Shown: in pieces, positions 33,728 to 42,583 of the stretch
Position numbering within the stretch: the first letter of the stretch is position 1
How the letters are laid out: each line of letters starts with the position of its first letter
Assembly (NCBI RefSeq): GCF_004362245.1
Contig: NZ_SNWM01000007.1
Span: 62,001-126,000 of the forward strand
Length of the DNA: 64,000 nt
Direction: 5' to 3'
DNA from: Pedobacter duraquae
GTDB taxonomy: Bacteria > Bacteroidota > Bacteroidia > Sphingobacteriales > Sphingobacteriaceae
Notes under the pieces: model-generated
Told to the model about the DNA's origin: nothing
Database searches by the model: none
What the model saw: the letters and a program-made list of their open reading frames with translations, nothing else
Made by a program: the position numbers and the translations under genes

Positions 33728-36466
33728 ATGCCAAAACCTTACTTACTGACCTTTGCCCTGCTGCTCTTCATGAGTACCGAACAGCTGGTGGCACAAACTG
33801 TCCCGACACCCAAAGAGCACTTTGGATTCGACATTGGTGATAATTATCAGCTTGCAACCTACACGCAAACTGAAGCCTATTTCAGAAAGCTTGCCACAAC
33901 TTCTCCAAGAGTTAAATTGGTAGAAATTGGAAAAACTGAAGAAGGACGACCTCAGCTGATGCTGGTGGTATCATCACCAGAAAACCTTAAAAACCTGGAG
34001 AAATACAAACAGATTTCTCAAAGATTGGCACATGCTGAAGGCCTAACCCCTGCCCAGGCAAAATCGCTTGCTCAGGAAGGTAAAACAGTGGTGTGGATCG
34101 ATGGAGGTTTGCATGCCAATGAGGTTGTTGGTGCACATCAGCTGATAGAAACAGCGTATGATCTCGCTACACGCAAAGATGCAGAAACCAACAGAATCCT
34201 GGATAATGTGATTGTGTTGATGACGCATGCTAACCCGGATGGACAAGAAATTGTAACCAACTGGTACATGCGTGATAAAGATCCTTTGAAAAGAACTACC
34301 AATGGTGTTCCAAGACTTTACAATAAGTATATCGGCCACGATAACAACAGGGATTTCTACATGCTGAACATGAAAGAAAGCCAGAATATCGGTCGTCAGT
34401 TATTTGTGGAATGGTTGCCACAGATCATGTACAACCACCACCAAACCGGCCCTGCCGGAACGGTAGTAGCGGGCCCTCCTTACCGTGATCCTTTTAACTA
34501 TGTGTTTGATCCACTGATCATGACCAGTCTTGATGCCGTAGGTGCAGCAATGCACAGCCGCCTGATTGCTGAAGATAAAGGTGGTTACACCCAACGCGGA
34601 GGTTCTGTATATTCTACCTGGTATAATGGCGGTTTGCGTACCACAACGTATTTCCATAATATGATTGGTCTGCTTACAGAAATCATCGGTAACCCTACTC
34701 CTATGACTATTCCTTTGGTGCCTTCACGTTTATTACCGAACGGTGATTCGCCAAAACCAATCGTACCACAAAAATGGTTGTTCAAACAATCTATTGACTA
34801 CTCTGTATCGCTGAACTATGCCGTATTAAACTACGCACAGCGCTATAGTGACGAGCTATTGTACAACATGTACGTAATGGGTAAAAACTCGATCGACAGG
34901 GGTAGCAAAGACTACTGGACTATGTCGCCGAAACGTGTTGAAGATATTAATGCAGACTTTGCAAAAGACAGAAAAACAGCAGCAACACCAGCACCAGGCG
35001 GATTTGAACGCGGTGGAGGTGCTATGCCGGTTAAATATTATGATACAGTAATGAAAGCTCCTGCATTAAGAGACGCACGTGGGTATATCCTCTCTGCAGA
35101 TCAACCGGATTTCACTACTGCCGTAAAATTCCTCAATGCGCTGATCAGAACTGGTATTGTAGTTCAAAAAGCTACAACAGGATTTTCAGTAAATGGAAAG
35201 ACTTACCCTAAGGGATCTTACGTTGTGAAAACAGATCAGGCCTTCAGACCGCATATCCTGGACATGTTTGAGCCACAAGATCACCCGAATGACTTTAAGT
35301 ATCCTGGTGGCCCTCCAATTGCTCCTTATGATGCTGCAGGCTGGACACTGGCTTACATGATGAATGTTAAGTTTGACCGCGTGCTGGAAGACTTCAACGG
35401 ACCGTTTGTAAAACAAGCTTACGGAGAATTGCAAAAAGCAGAGCCTGCCGCCCTCAAATCTGCTTCAGGATATACTTTGAGCGCAGCCTCAAATGATTCT
35501 TACGAAGTGGTTAACGAATTATTGAAAGCGGGTATCGCTGTTTCAAGAAATACCGCTGATGGATCATTTTATGTAGCAGGATCTGCAAAGTCAACCCTTG
35601 ATAAAGCAATTAAGGAGCTGGGTGTAAGGGTTACCCCTGCCGCCTCAAAACCGAAAAGTCTGCAGGCAATTAAGCCAGCTAAAATTGCTTTATATGACCA
35701 ATATGGAGGATCTATGCCTTCAGGATGGATCAGATGGATGATGGAACAATATCAGTTCAACGTAACGGTAATTTATCCTCCTGATATCGATGCTGGTGGG
35801 TTAAAAGCTAAATACGATGCCATTATTTTCCCTGATGGTGCTATTCCAGCGCTTCAAACAAATGCCAATGCCGGATTTGGCGGCCGAGGCGGTGCCGGAC
35901 CTAAACCAGAAGATGTACCTGAAGAATACCGTAAACAACTGGGTCGTTTAACTCCTGCCAAATCAATTCCTGAATTAGAGAAGTTCATGAAAGAAGGTGG
36001 TGATATTATTGCTATCGGAAGCAGTACCAACCTGGCTTTCCACCTGAAGCTTCCTTTGCGTAACGCTATTGTCGAGATGGGACCTAATGGTGAAGAAAGA
36101 AGGTTACCTGATGAGAAATACTACATTCCAGGAAGTGTATTGCAGGTGAATTACGACACTAAAAACCCGGCTAACTGGGGTATGGAAGATCTGGGTGATT
36201 TGTATTTTGACAACAGCCCGGTATTTAAGATCTCTCCTGACGCCGTTGCAGACGGACGCATCAAACCTTTAGCCTGGTTTGGTTCTGCTACACCATTGCG
36301 CAGCGGATGGGCATGGGGACAAGCATACCTAAAAGACGGTGTAGCTGCTTTTGAAGCACCGATAGGTAAAGGAAGACTTGTTGCTTTTGGTCCTGAAATT
36401 ACCTTCAGGGCACAAACGCATGGTACCTTCAAATTGCTGTTTAATCAGTTATATACAACGAAATAA
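33728..36466 (+). CDS. Exported M14-family zinc carboxypeptidase with C-terminal amidotransferase-like fold
   Basis: A 912-residue exported protein with a signal peptide (about residues 1-22, ending LVAQ). The peptidase domain (about 40-370) has the M14 zinc motif GGLHANEVVGAHQLIE (HxxE), a later HANPDGQEIV and NHHQTGPAG, and the catalytic-type Glu in IGLLTEIIGNP. The C-terminal part, from about residue 650, has KIALYDQYGGSMPSGWIRWM, IIFPDGAIPAL and DIIAIGSST, which resemble a class I glutamine-amidotransferase-like fold. The substrate is unknown; a role in peptide scavenging is plausible. No C-terminal type IX sorting domain is obvious. Confidence 0.88.
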   Translation: MPKPYLLTFALLLFMSTEQLVAQTVPTPKEHFGFDIGDNYQLATYTQTEAYFRKLATTSPRVKLVEIGKTEEGRPQLMLVVSSPENLKNLEKYKQISQRLAHAEGLTPAQAKSLAQEGKTVVWIDGGLHANEVVGAHQLIETAYDLATRKDAETNRILDNVIVLMTHANPDGQEIVTNWYMRDKDPLKRTTNGVPRLYNKYIGHDNNRDFYMLNMKESQNIGRQLFVEWLPQIMYNHHQTGPAGTVVAGPPYRDPFNYVFDPLIMTSLDAVGAAMHSRLIAEDKGGYTQRGGSVYSTWYNGGLRTTTYFHNMIGLLTEIIGNPTPMTIPLVPSRLLPNGDSPKPIVPQKWLFKQSIDYSVSLNYAVLNYAQRYSDELLYNMYVMGKNSIDRGSKDYWTMSPKRVEDINADFAKDRKTAATPAPGGFERGGGAMPVKYYDTVMKAPALRDARGYILSADQPDFTTAVKFLNALIRTGIVVQKATTGFSVNGKTYPKGSYVVKTDQAFRPHILDMFEPQDHPNDFKYPGGPPIAPYDAAGWTLAYMMNVKFDRVLEDFNGPFVKQAYGELQKAEPAALKSASGYTLSAASNDSYEVVNELLKAGIAVSRNTADGSFYVAGSAKSTLDKAIKELGVRVTPAASKPKSLQAIKPAKIALYDQYGGSMPSGWIRWMMEQYQFNVTVIYPPDIDAGGLKAKYDAIIFPDGAIPALQTNANAGFGGRGGAGPKPEDVPEEYRKQLGRLTPAKSIPELEKFMKEGGDIIAIGSSTNLAFHLKLPLRNAIVEMGPNGEERRLPDEKYYIPGSVLQVNYDTKNPANWGMEDLGDLYFDNSPVFKISPDAVADGRIKPLAWFGSATPLRSGWAWGQAYLKDGVAAFEAPIGKGRLVAFGPEITFRAQTHGTFKLLFNQLYTTK

Positions 36467-36489
36467 GCTAAACATATAGTTTGTAAACA

Positions 36490-36520
36490 AAAAGCGGGTC
36501 TTAGTACCCGCTTTTGTTTT
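36490..36520 (+). terminator. Intrinsic terminator after the M14 peptidase gene
   Basis: AAAAGCGGGT (36490-36499) pairs with ACCCGCTTTT (36506-36515) around a 6-base loop, followed by a T-rich tail. The stem overlaps the stop of the convergent DUF3820 gene and may work in both directions. Confidence 0.82.
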
Positions 36521-36725
36521 TTAATGGCTTTAAAAGATACTCCAGTCCGTTCAGCTTGATCTCGTAGAGTGTAGCGATCTGCTGACCCAGTTTTCCTGGA
36601 GGGAAACCTTCCTGATGAAACCAAACCAGGTAAGGCTCTGGTAAATCGCATAATAAACGGCCTTTATATTTGCCGAACGGCATTCTCTGGGTTACCAGAT
36701 CCTGCAACAGTTGTGGGTTCATCAT
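36501..36725 (-). CDS. DUF3820 family protein
   Basis: A 74-residue basic protein with the DUF3820 pattern MPFGKYKGRLLCDLPEPYL followed by WFHQEGFPPGKLGQQIATLYEIK. The family is small and its function is unproven; some members sit next to helicases or nucleases. It starts with an ATGA overlap with the mfd stop on the same strand, so it is translated with the Mfd transcript. This is probably a real gene because of the conserved domain pattern and the coupling. Confidence 0.85.
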   Translation of the reverse strand: MMNPQLLQDLVTQRMPFGKYKGRLLCDLPEPYLVWFHQEGFPPGKLGQQIATLYEIKLNGLEYLLKPLKNKSGY

Positions 36726-39700
36726 CTTTCCTGGGCTACCATGTTGAGCATTTCTATCGCTTCATTAACTGTATTCAGGTTTTCAAAAGCGATCCTCAGA
36801 CTGTCTTTTACTTCCTTCAGATTACATATTCTCGGGTGCAGCTGCGCAAAATGCAACACCTGGTTAAACATTGTAGAATCAAAATAAGCCGACTGCTTGT
36901 TGGCAATAAAATAGCCCCTCAGCACGCCCTTTTTAAAGTTTAGTTTTTCGAAGCCCAGCTTCCGGGCTACCCATTGCAAGCGCAATACATCCATCATCGT
37001 TTTTACCGGCTTCGGCACCGGACCGAAACGGTCTTTCAGTGATGCTTCAAAAGCCATCAGCTGAGGCTCGTTATCGATTTTAGACAACTCTGTATATAAG
37101 TTGTAACGCTCCGTGATATTGGTTACATAACCATCAGGAATATACAATTCAAGATCTGTATCCACCTGGGTAAAGCTCACAAAAGGACGTTGCGGGTCAT
37201 CTTTAAAAAGATCTTTAAACTCATCCCCCTTCAGCTCCTGAATAGCCTCATCAAGGATCTTATGATACATTTCAAAGCCGATCTCTGCAATAAAGCCACT
37301 CTGTTCTGCCCCCAGCAGGTTTCCGCTACCGCGGATGTCAAGATCCCGCATGGCGATGTTAAAGCCACTTCCCAGATCAGAAAATTCCTCAATGGCGCTC
37401 AGGCGCTTGCGTGCCTCAGAAGTTAGGGTACTTAACGGAGGGCTCAATAAATAACAGAAAGCTTTTTTGTTGGAGCGTCCTACCCTGCCACGCATCTGGT
37501 GCAGATCACTCAGTCCGAACATGTGCGCATGGTTAATGATGATGGTGTTGGCATTAGGGATATCCAGGCCGGCCTCAATAATCGTTGTCGCCACCAGCAC
37601 ATCTTTTTCTCCATTGATGAAGTCGAGCATCACATCCTCCAGCTGATCACCATCAAGCTGCCCGTGGGCTATGCCGATTCTCGCTTTCGGCACCAGCGTT
37701 TGTATAAGCCCACCCAGCTGCGTCAGGTCGTTTACCCGGTTATGGATAAAGAAAACCTGTCCGCCACGATCAAGCTCAAACTGTACGGCTTCCTGGATCA
37801 GCTTATCATTGAACACATGAAGTTCGGTATTTACAGCCTGCCGGTTTGGTGGTGGGGTATTAATGATCGAAAGATCCCGCGCACCCATCAATGAGAAATG
37901 CAGGGTTCGTGGAATCGGTGTGGCGGTTAGCGTAAGCGTATCGACATTCACACGCAAGGCCTTTAATTTCTCCTTTGCTGTTACGCCAAACTTCTGTTCC
38001 TCATCGATAATCATGATGCCCAGATCTTTGAATTTAACGTCTTTGCTCAGCAAACGGTGGGTACCGATAACAATATCGACCTTACCTTCTGCCAAACGCG
38101 CCAGCGTGTCCTTAATTTGTTTATTTGTCTTGAAACGATTGATATAGTCAATCGTACATGGAAAGTCTTTTAAACGGCCCGAAAATGTCTTGAAATGCTG
38201 AAGCGCCAGGATAGTTGTTGGTACAAGTATGGCTGCTTGTTTTCCATTGGCTACAGCTTTAAAAGCCGCACGGACAGCAATCTCCGTTTTACCAAAGCCC
38301 ACATCGCCGCAAACCAGTCTGTCCATCGGATGCGGAGCTTCCATATCCTTCTTTACATCCAGTGTAGCTTTTTCCTGATCCGGGGTATCTTCATAGATAA
38401 ATGACGCCTCCAGTTCAGTTTCCAGATAGCCGTCCGGATCAAAGGCTGTACCTACCTGCGACTTCCGCATGGCGTACAATTTGATCAGGTCGCGGGCGAT
38501 ATCCTTAACTTTTTTTTTAGTGTTTTTTTTTAGCTTATCCCAGGCCTCGGTGCCCAGCTTATTCATTTTAGGTGCTGTTCCATCCTTGCCACTGTATTTG
38601 GCAATACGGTTTAATGAGTTGATGTTTACATACAACAGGTCATTGTCAGCATAAACCAGCCGGATCATCTCCTGGGTCTTGCCGTTAACCTCCACTTTCT
38701 CGAGTCCGGCATATTTACCGATCCCATGGTCAATATGCGTCACAAAATCACCAGGCTTCAAATCACGCAGCTCTTTTAAAGTAATAGCCTGACTTCTCTG
38801 ATAACCTTTCTTGAGTTTGTATTTATAAAACCTGTCAAAGATCTGATGATCCGTATAGCAGGCAAAATGCTGCTGGGGATCTATAAAACCTTCCCTCAGC
38901 GAAATATTTACAGGGGTAAACTTAGCCGTTTTATCTATGTCATCCAGAATAGCATAGAGCCTTTCTGTTTGTTTCGGAGAGTTGGAAAAAATGAAATTAT
39001 GGATACCCTGTTTTTCGTTTTCCTTAATGTTGTGGATCAATAAGTTGAAATCCTTATTAAAGGAAGGTTGTGGTTTAGTCTCGAAAGGAAAAACCAGATC
39101 CGTTTGATAGAAAAACTGTTTTCCAAATTCCACGAGCGGAAAATCATGGACAATATCGGCCACCATTTTCTCGTCTGTAAAGCCATATTTCGGATCTATC
39201 CAGTCTGGATTTTCATTTTTTTCCTTTGCGGGTAAAGCTTTCCAGAGCTCAGACGCTTTTTTATAGCCTGCTTTAATGATATCCAGGGTAAACTCCACAT
39301 CCTTAAACCAGAGCTGGGTATCCTTATCGATATAATCGAGGATGCTGATGTTGTTTTCAGTTAAGTATTTTGACTGTACATTCGGAATGATCGTGAGTGT
39401 TTTCACATCATCAACCGACAGCTGACTTTCAATCTCAAAGGTGCGGATGCTTTCTACGATATCGCCAAAAAACTCAATGCGGTAAGGGAGGTCGTGAGAA
39501 AAAGAGAAGATATCTACAATCCCGCCACGAATCGAAAACTGCCCTGGCTCGTACACAAAATCTGTACGTTCAAAATCATAGTCAATCAGGAACTCATTGA
39601 TGAAATCAATACCCAATTTTGCATTTAAAGCAATTTCAAGCGTGTTTTTCTCAAGTACACTGCGGTCAATTACCTTTTCGGCAAGCGCTTCGGGATAGGT

Positions 39701-40069
39701 CACCACGATCTTACCATATTCAGAATGGTGGTTAAGTTCGTTAAGCACCTCTGCCCTGTTCAGCACATTGGCGGTATCGATCTGTGTAAAGTCAAATCCT
39801 TTCCGGAATGAAGAAGGGAAAAGTAATACTTCCTTATCGAGGATACTCTCCAGGTCGCCCAGAAAATAGGCTGCTTCTTCCCTGTCGGGCAAAACAAAAA
39901 GCTGTGGTTTGTGGAGCAGGAAATACGTTGTTACAGCAACTGTTGCATCAGCAGAGCCTACCAGCCCTTTTAGCTGAAGTTTGCTACCTTTACCCTGGTT
40001 GAGGGCTTTAGCCAATGCAACAATGCGCTCATCTGTTTTATATTTATCGATCAGTTCGCGGATGTTCAC
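36722..40069 (-). CDS. mfd: Transcription-repair coupling factor Mfd
   Basis: An ATP-dependent translocase of 1115 residues that removes stalled RNA polymerase at DNA lesions and recruits UvrA. The UvrB-like N-terminal region has LPDREEAAYFLGDLE and FRKGFDFTQIDTANVL; the RNA polymerase interaction region has LKPGDFVTHIDHGIGKYAG; the helicase core has Walker A GDVGFGKTEIAVRAAFKAV, IMIIDEEQKFGV, TATPIPRTL and the RecG-like AHGQLDG and GRVGRSNKKAF motifs; the C-terminal TRCF domain is present. I prefer the GTG at 40069 (VNIRELIDKYK), which gives the expected N-terminus; an ATG 39 bases upstream is also in frame. Confidence 0.95.
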   Translation of the reverse strand: MNIRELIDKYKTDERIVALAKALNQGKGSKLQLKGLVGSADATVAVTTYFLLHKPQLFVLPDREEAAYFLGDLESILDKEVLLFPSSFRKGFDFTQIDTANVLNRAEVLNELNHHSEYGKIVVTYPEALAEKVIDRSVLEKNTLEIALNAKLGIDFINEFLIDYDFERTDFVYEPGQFSIRGGIVDIFSFSHDLPYRIEFFGDIVESIRTFEIESQLSVDDVKTLTIIPNVQSKYLTENNISILDYIDKDTQLWFKDVEFTLDIIKAGYKKASELWKALPAKEKNENPDWIDPKYGFTDEKMVADIVHDFPLVEFGKQFFYQTDLVFPFETKPQPSFNKDFNLLIHNIKENEKQGIHNFIFSNSPKQTERLYAILDDIDKTAKFTPVNISLREGFIDPQQHFACYTDHQIFDRFYKYKLKKGYQRSQAITLKELRDLKPGDFVTHIDHGIGKYAGLEKVEVNGKTQEMIRLVYADNDLLYVNINSLNRIAKYSGKDGTAPKMNKLGTEAWDKLKKNTKKKVKDIARDLIKLYAMRKSQVGTAFDPDGYLETELEASFIYEDTPDQEKATLDVKKDMEAPHPMDRLVCGDVGFGKTEIAVRAAFKAVANGKQAAILVPTTILALQHFKTFSGRLKDFPCTIDYINRFKTNKQIKDTLARLAEGKVDIVIGTHRLLSKDVKFKDLGIMIIDEEQKFGVTAKEKLKALRVNVDTLTLTATPIPRTLHFSLMGARDLSIINTPPPNRQAVNTELHVFNDKLIQEAVQFELDRGGQVFFIHNRVNDLTQLGGLIQTLVPKARIGIAHGQLDGDQLEDVMLDFINGEKDVLVATTIIEAGLDIPNANTIIINHAHMFGLSDLHQMRGRVGRSNKKAFCYLLSPPLSTLTSEARKRLSAIEEFSDLGSGFNIAMRDLDIRGSGNLLGAEQSGFIAEIGFEMYHKILDEAIQELKGDEFKDLFKDDPQRPFVSFTQVDTDLELYIPDGYVTNITERYNLYTELSKIDNEPQLMAFEASLKDRFGPVPKPVKTMMDVLRLQWVARKLGFEKLNFKKGVLRGYFIANKQSAYFDSTMFNQVLHFAQLHPRICNLKEVKDSLRIAFENLNTVNEAIEMLNMVAQER

Positions 40070-40072
40070 ATA

Positions 40073-40080
40073 CAAAGATA
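40073..40080 (-). promoter_or_regulatory. -7 promoter element of mfd
   Basis: Minus-strand TATCTTTG is a full match to TAnnTTTG and ends 3 bases before the GTG start of mfd at 40069. A transcript starting about 4-7 bases further on would begin at the start codon, so mfd may be leaderless or use a start farther upstream. Confidence 0.45.
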
Positions 40081-40142
40081 ATATTAATGATTTGCTTAAA
40101 TGTAACATCAGGCGTATTTATACATCTAAAAATAAAAGCAAA

Positions 40143-40475
40143 ATGAAATCCTTTAACCGTTTTCCCCTTGAATTGGTGATCTGGATTTCGGCGTTGTTTT
40201 TGCTTGCAACAGCAGCGCCGCATACGGATAAGAGCGCGTTACACCTGAGCTTATGCCCGCTTGCCAATATGGGCTTTAGCTGGTGCCCGGGATGTGGGTT
40301 GGGGAGAGCAATTACGCTCCTGTTTCAGGGAGAAATCATGGGTAGTTTCAGGATGCACTGGTTTGGAATACCTGCATTAGGTATTATTGGTTACAGAATT
40401 TTTATCCTTTCCAGAATGGAATGGACAAGCTATAAAACAAAGAATTTAAAGGAAAAGGAGCGCTATTATGTTTGA
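40143..40475 (+). CDS. DUF2752 small membrane protein
   Basis: A 110-residue protein with two or three hydrophobic segments and the DUF2752 signature LCPLANMGFSWCPGCGLGRA, including the CPGCGLGRA motif. Its function is unknown. The ATG at 40143 (MKSFNRFPLELVIW) is chosen because it starts the first membrane segment. It overlaps the TM2-domain gene by 8 bases. In Bacteroidota these two small genes often travel together, from memory. Confidence 0.9.
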   Translation: MKSFNRFPLELVIWISALFLLATAAPHTDKSALHLSLCPLANMGFSWCPGCGLGRAITLLFQGEIMGSFRMHWFGIPALGIIGYRIFILSRMEWTSYKTKNLKEKERYYV

Positions 40476-40854
40476 TTCACCATTTATGACCCTGCCAGGG
40501 ATTTCTCCACAAGAGTATTCCTATTTGCAAAGTGCAACAACAGGGCTTACTGAGCAACAATTAAGAGGATTTCTAATGATCTACGGAGGCAAAAGACGTA
40601 ATCCGGATGATATGGTATTGTACTGTATCCTCGGCTTTTTTGTCCCAGGTTTATCCCGCTTTTTAGTCGGACAAATAGGTATGGGAATCTTATATTTCTT
40701 TACAGTAGGTTTATGTTTTATTGGAACGATCATTGACCTCATTAACCATAAAAGCCTGGCCTTTGAATACAACCAGAAAATGGTATTCGAAAGTCTGCAG
40801 ATGGTAAGAATGGGTTTTGCTAATCCGATAATAAACAACAATCCAAATCTATGA
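40468..40854 (+). CDS. TM2 domain protein
   Basis: A 128-residue protein with a TM2 domain: a GGKRRNPDDMVLYCILGFFV strand-like start and two membrane helices (LYCILGFFVPGLSRFLV, MGILYFFTVGLCFIGTIIDLI). TM2 proteins are small two-helix membrane proteins of uncertain role. It overlaps DUF2752 upstream by 8 bases and the Nif3-like gene downstream by an ATGA overlap, so all three form one operon. Confidence 0.88.
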   Translation: MFDSPFMTLPGISPQEYSYLQSATTGLTEQQLRGFLMIYGGKRRNPDDMVLYCILGFFVPGLSRFLVGQIGMGILYFFTVGLCFIGTIIDLINHKSLAFEYNQKMVFESLQMVRMGFANPIINNNPNL

Positions 40855-41951
40855 AGTTAAGCCTGATTACCCGTTATCTGGAAAGTCTTGCGCCATTATC
40901 CTATCAGGAATCTTATGATAACTCCGGACTGCTTGTTGGTGATCCGGAAAAGGAAGTACACGGCGCGATTGTGGCCCTGGATTGCACAGAGGCAATTGTG
41001 GATGAGGCGATAGCCAACAACTGCAATCTTATTATTACCCACCACCCCATTGTTTTTAAAGGCTTAAAAAAGCTGAATGGTAAAACCTATGTGGAACGTG
41101 TAATTATCAAGGCTATTCAGCATAATATCGCGCTATATGCGATACATACCAACCTGGATAGTATGGCTGAAGGTGTGAATAAGGTGATCTGCGACAGGTT
41201 AGGAATTTTAAATCCTAAGATATTAAGTCCGAAAAGCGGCATCCTGAAAAAACTAGTGACCTTCTGCCCCATCGCGCAAGCCAATGGAGTACGTGAAGCG
41301 CTTTTTGAAGCCGGAGGCGGACATATTGGTAATTATAGCGACTGCAGCTTTAATGCGGAAGGCTTTGGTACGTTTAAAGGCGCTGCAGACAGCAATCCTT
41401 TTGCCGGAAATCCAGGTGTGTTGCACACAGAGCCGGAGGTTCGGATAGAGTTGATCTTCAAGGCACCCGATGAAAGAAAAATTTTACTCGCCCTGCTCGA
41501 AAACCACCCTTACGAAGAGGTGGCATATGACATCTATTCATTGGAAAATAAACTCCAAACTGTAGGTGCAGGTATGATTGGCTGGCTGGATCAGGAACTG
41601 GACGGCTACGAATTCTTGCAGCGCGTGCAGCACCGGATGCAGGCCAGCGTAATTCGCCATACTGAAATGCGCCCTGGAAAAATAAAAAAGGTGGCCGTTT
41701 GTGGTGGCTCTGGGAGCTTTCTGCTCAAAGATGCTATAGCGGCTGGTGCCGATGCCTTTGTTACTGCTGATTTCAAGTACCACGAGTTTTTTGATGCCGA
41801 GCAGAAGCTGATGATCGCGGATATTGGACATTTTGAAAGTGAACAGTTTACTTCTGCTTTTCTGGTGGATACACTGCAAAAGAAATTCCCTGAATTCCTG
41901 TTTCAACATACCCGGATCAGTACTAATCCCGTAAGTTACTTCAAAGGATAA
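40851..41951 (+). CDS. Nif3-like dinuclear metal centre protein
   Basis: A 366-residue Nif3/YqfO-type protein. Metal-site motifs are IITHHPIVFKGLKK (residues about 60-75), IHTNLDSM, and near the C-terminus VTADFKYHEFFDAEQ and DIGHFESEQFT. The middle 130 residues form the inserted PII-like domain of the long version. The family forms hexamers with two metals per subunit; a GTP cyclohydrolase type 2 assignment is used for some members but is not proven. It is the last gene of the DUF2752-TM2 operon and is followed by a strong terminator. Confidence 0.92.
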   Translation: MKLSLITRYLESLAPLSYQESYDNSGLLVGDPEKEVHGAIVALDCTEAIVDEAIANNCNLIITHHPIVFKGLKKLNGKTYVERVIIKAIQHNIALYAIHTNLDSMAEGVNKVICDRLGILNPKILSPKSGILKKLVTFCPIAQANGVREALFEAGGGHIGNYSDCSFNAEGFGTFKGAADSNPFAGNPGVLHTEPEVRIELIFKAPDERKILLALLENHPYEEVAYDIYSLENKLQTVGAGMIGWLDQELDGYEFLQRVQHRMQASVIRHTEMRPGKIKKVAVCGGSGSFLLKDAIAAGADAFVTADFKYHEFFDAEQKLMIADIGHFESEQFTSAFLVDTLQKKFPEFLFQHTRISTNPVSYFKG

Positions 41952-41981
41952 AAATTAAGCATTTTTAGGATATTTTACTAC

Positions 41982-42024
41982 AGCCCATGTATTAGTCAGG
42001 CGCGACTACTACATGGGCTTTTTT
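41982..42024 (+). terminator. Strong intrinsic terminator after the Nif3-like gene
   Basis: AGCCCATGTA (41982-41991) pairs with TACATGGGCT (42010-42019), with an inner TAGTC/GACTA pair, followed by a run of six T residues. Confidence 0.9.
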
Positions 42025-42156
42025 GTAACACAAATTTCTCAAATAAAGATTTTAGGAACGAAAGCCTGTAACGTAGAGTTAGGAATGCAGTAAAGACCTC
42101 TGTGAGGCCATACTGAGCCCAAAGTGCTCCCGTAGTGCGTCCAAGATTACCTTGGT

Positions 42157-42260
42157 ATTGCATCGGACTTGCATCGGTGTTGAAAGGGTGTTGAGTCGGT
42201 CCGGCACCGAACCAACACCGAACCAACACCGACCGAACACCGACTCAACACCGAAGCAAT
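42157..42260. repeat. Mirrored array of 11-bp units, consensus ACCGANNCAAC
   Basis: The right half (42206-42260) is five direct units: ACCGAACCAAC twice, then ACCGACCGAAC, ACCGACTCAAC and ACCGAAGCAAT. The left half (42157-42200) is four units of the same consensus in inverted orientation (GTTGAGTCGGT, GTTGAAAGGGT, CTTGCATCGGT, ATTGCATCGGA). The halves meet around the 5-base centre CCGGC. One pair, GGTGTTGAGTCGGT and ACCGACTCAACACC, is identical over 14 bp, so the array can form a large cruciform. It is non-coding by period and orientation. Confidence 0.9.
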
Positions 42261-42289
42261 CTTGGTATCACCTCGAATGCACTATGGGC

Positions 42290-42308
42290 GCACCTGGTAT
42301 TCAGGTGC
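42290..42308. repeat. Perfect 7-bp hairpin next to the repeat array
   Basis: GCACCTG (42290-42296) and CAGGTGC (42302-42308) surround the loop GTATT. It lies at the right edge of the repeat element and is not followed by a T tract, so it is not a terminator. Confidence 0.8.
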
Positions 42309-42575
42309 AATTTTCCTCAAGCTGATGTATGGGTTGTCTTTTGGGTCTTTCCAGCAAATTTGAATCGGCTTTGGTGATTTTGGTTTACTCCTGGCTTACA
42401 CGGCAATATCTGGTATACGGTGCGCAACAGATCTGGCCCTATATTTCTAATTGTGCGTTGTACCCAATATTTTTGGAATGGCTCACCAAGAGCAGACAGT
42501 AGAATACCGCTGATCTGGACAGTCACAAACAACAGGTTTATAGTAAATTATATCTGTGATAGGAAAAATTATACT

Positions 42576-42583
42576 TATCTTTG
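42576..42583 (+). promoter_or_regulatory. -7 promoter element of the zinc-ribbon gene
   Basis: TATCTTTG followed by C is a full match to TAnnTTTG. Transcription would start near 42590, giving a 5' leader of about 139 bases before the ATG at 42729. There is no TTG at the expected -33 position. Confidence 0.5.

Noticed and set aside
41996..42229. Minus-strand ORF across the terminator and repeat array
   Set aside because: Most of it is encoded by the terminator hairpin and repeats, so it is not a credible protein.
42157..42260. CRISPR array
   Set aside because: The repeats are 11 bp, contiguous without spacers, and mirrored; no cas genes are present.
42317..42532. Minus-strand ORF in the gene-free stretch as a real gene
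   Set aside because: It matches no domain I know, lies next to a repeat element, and has no promoter-like element; it may be decay.
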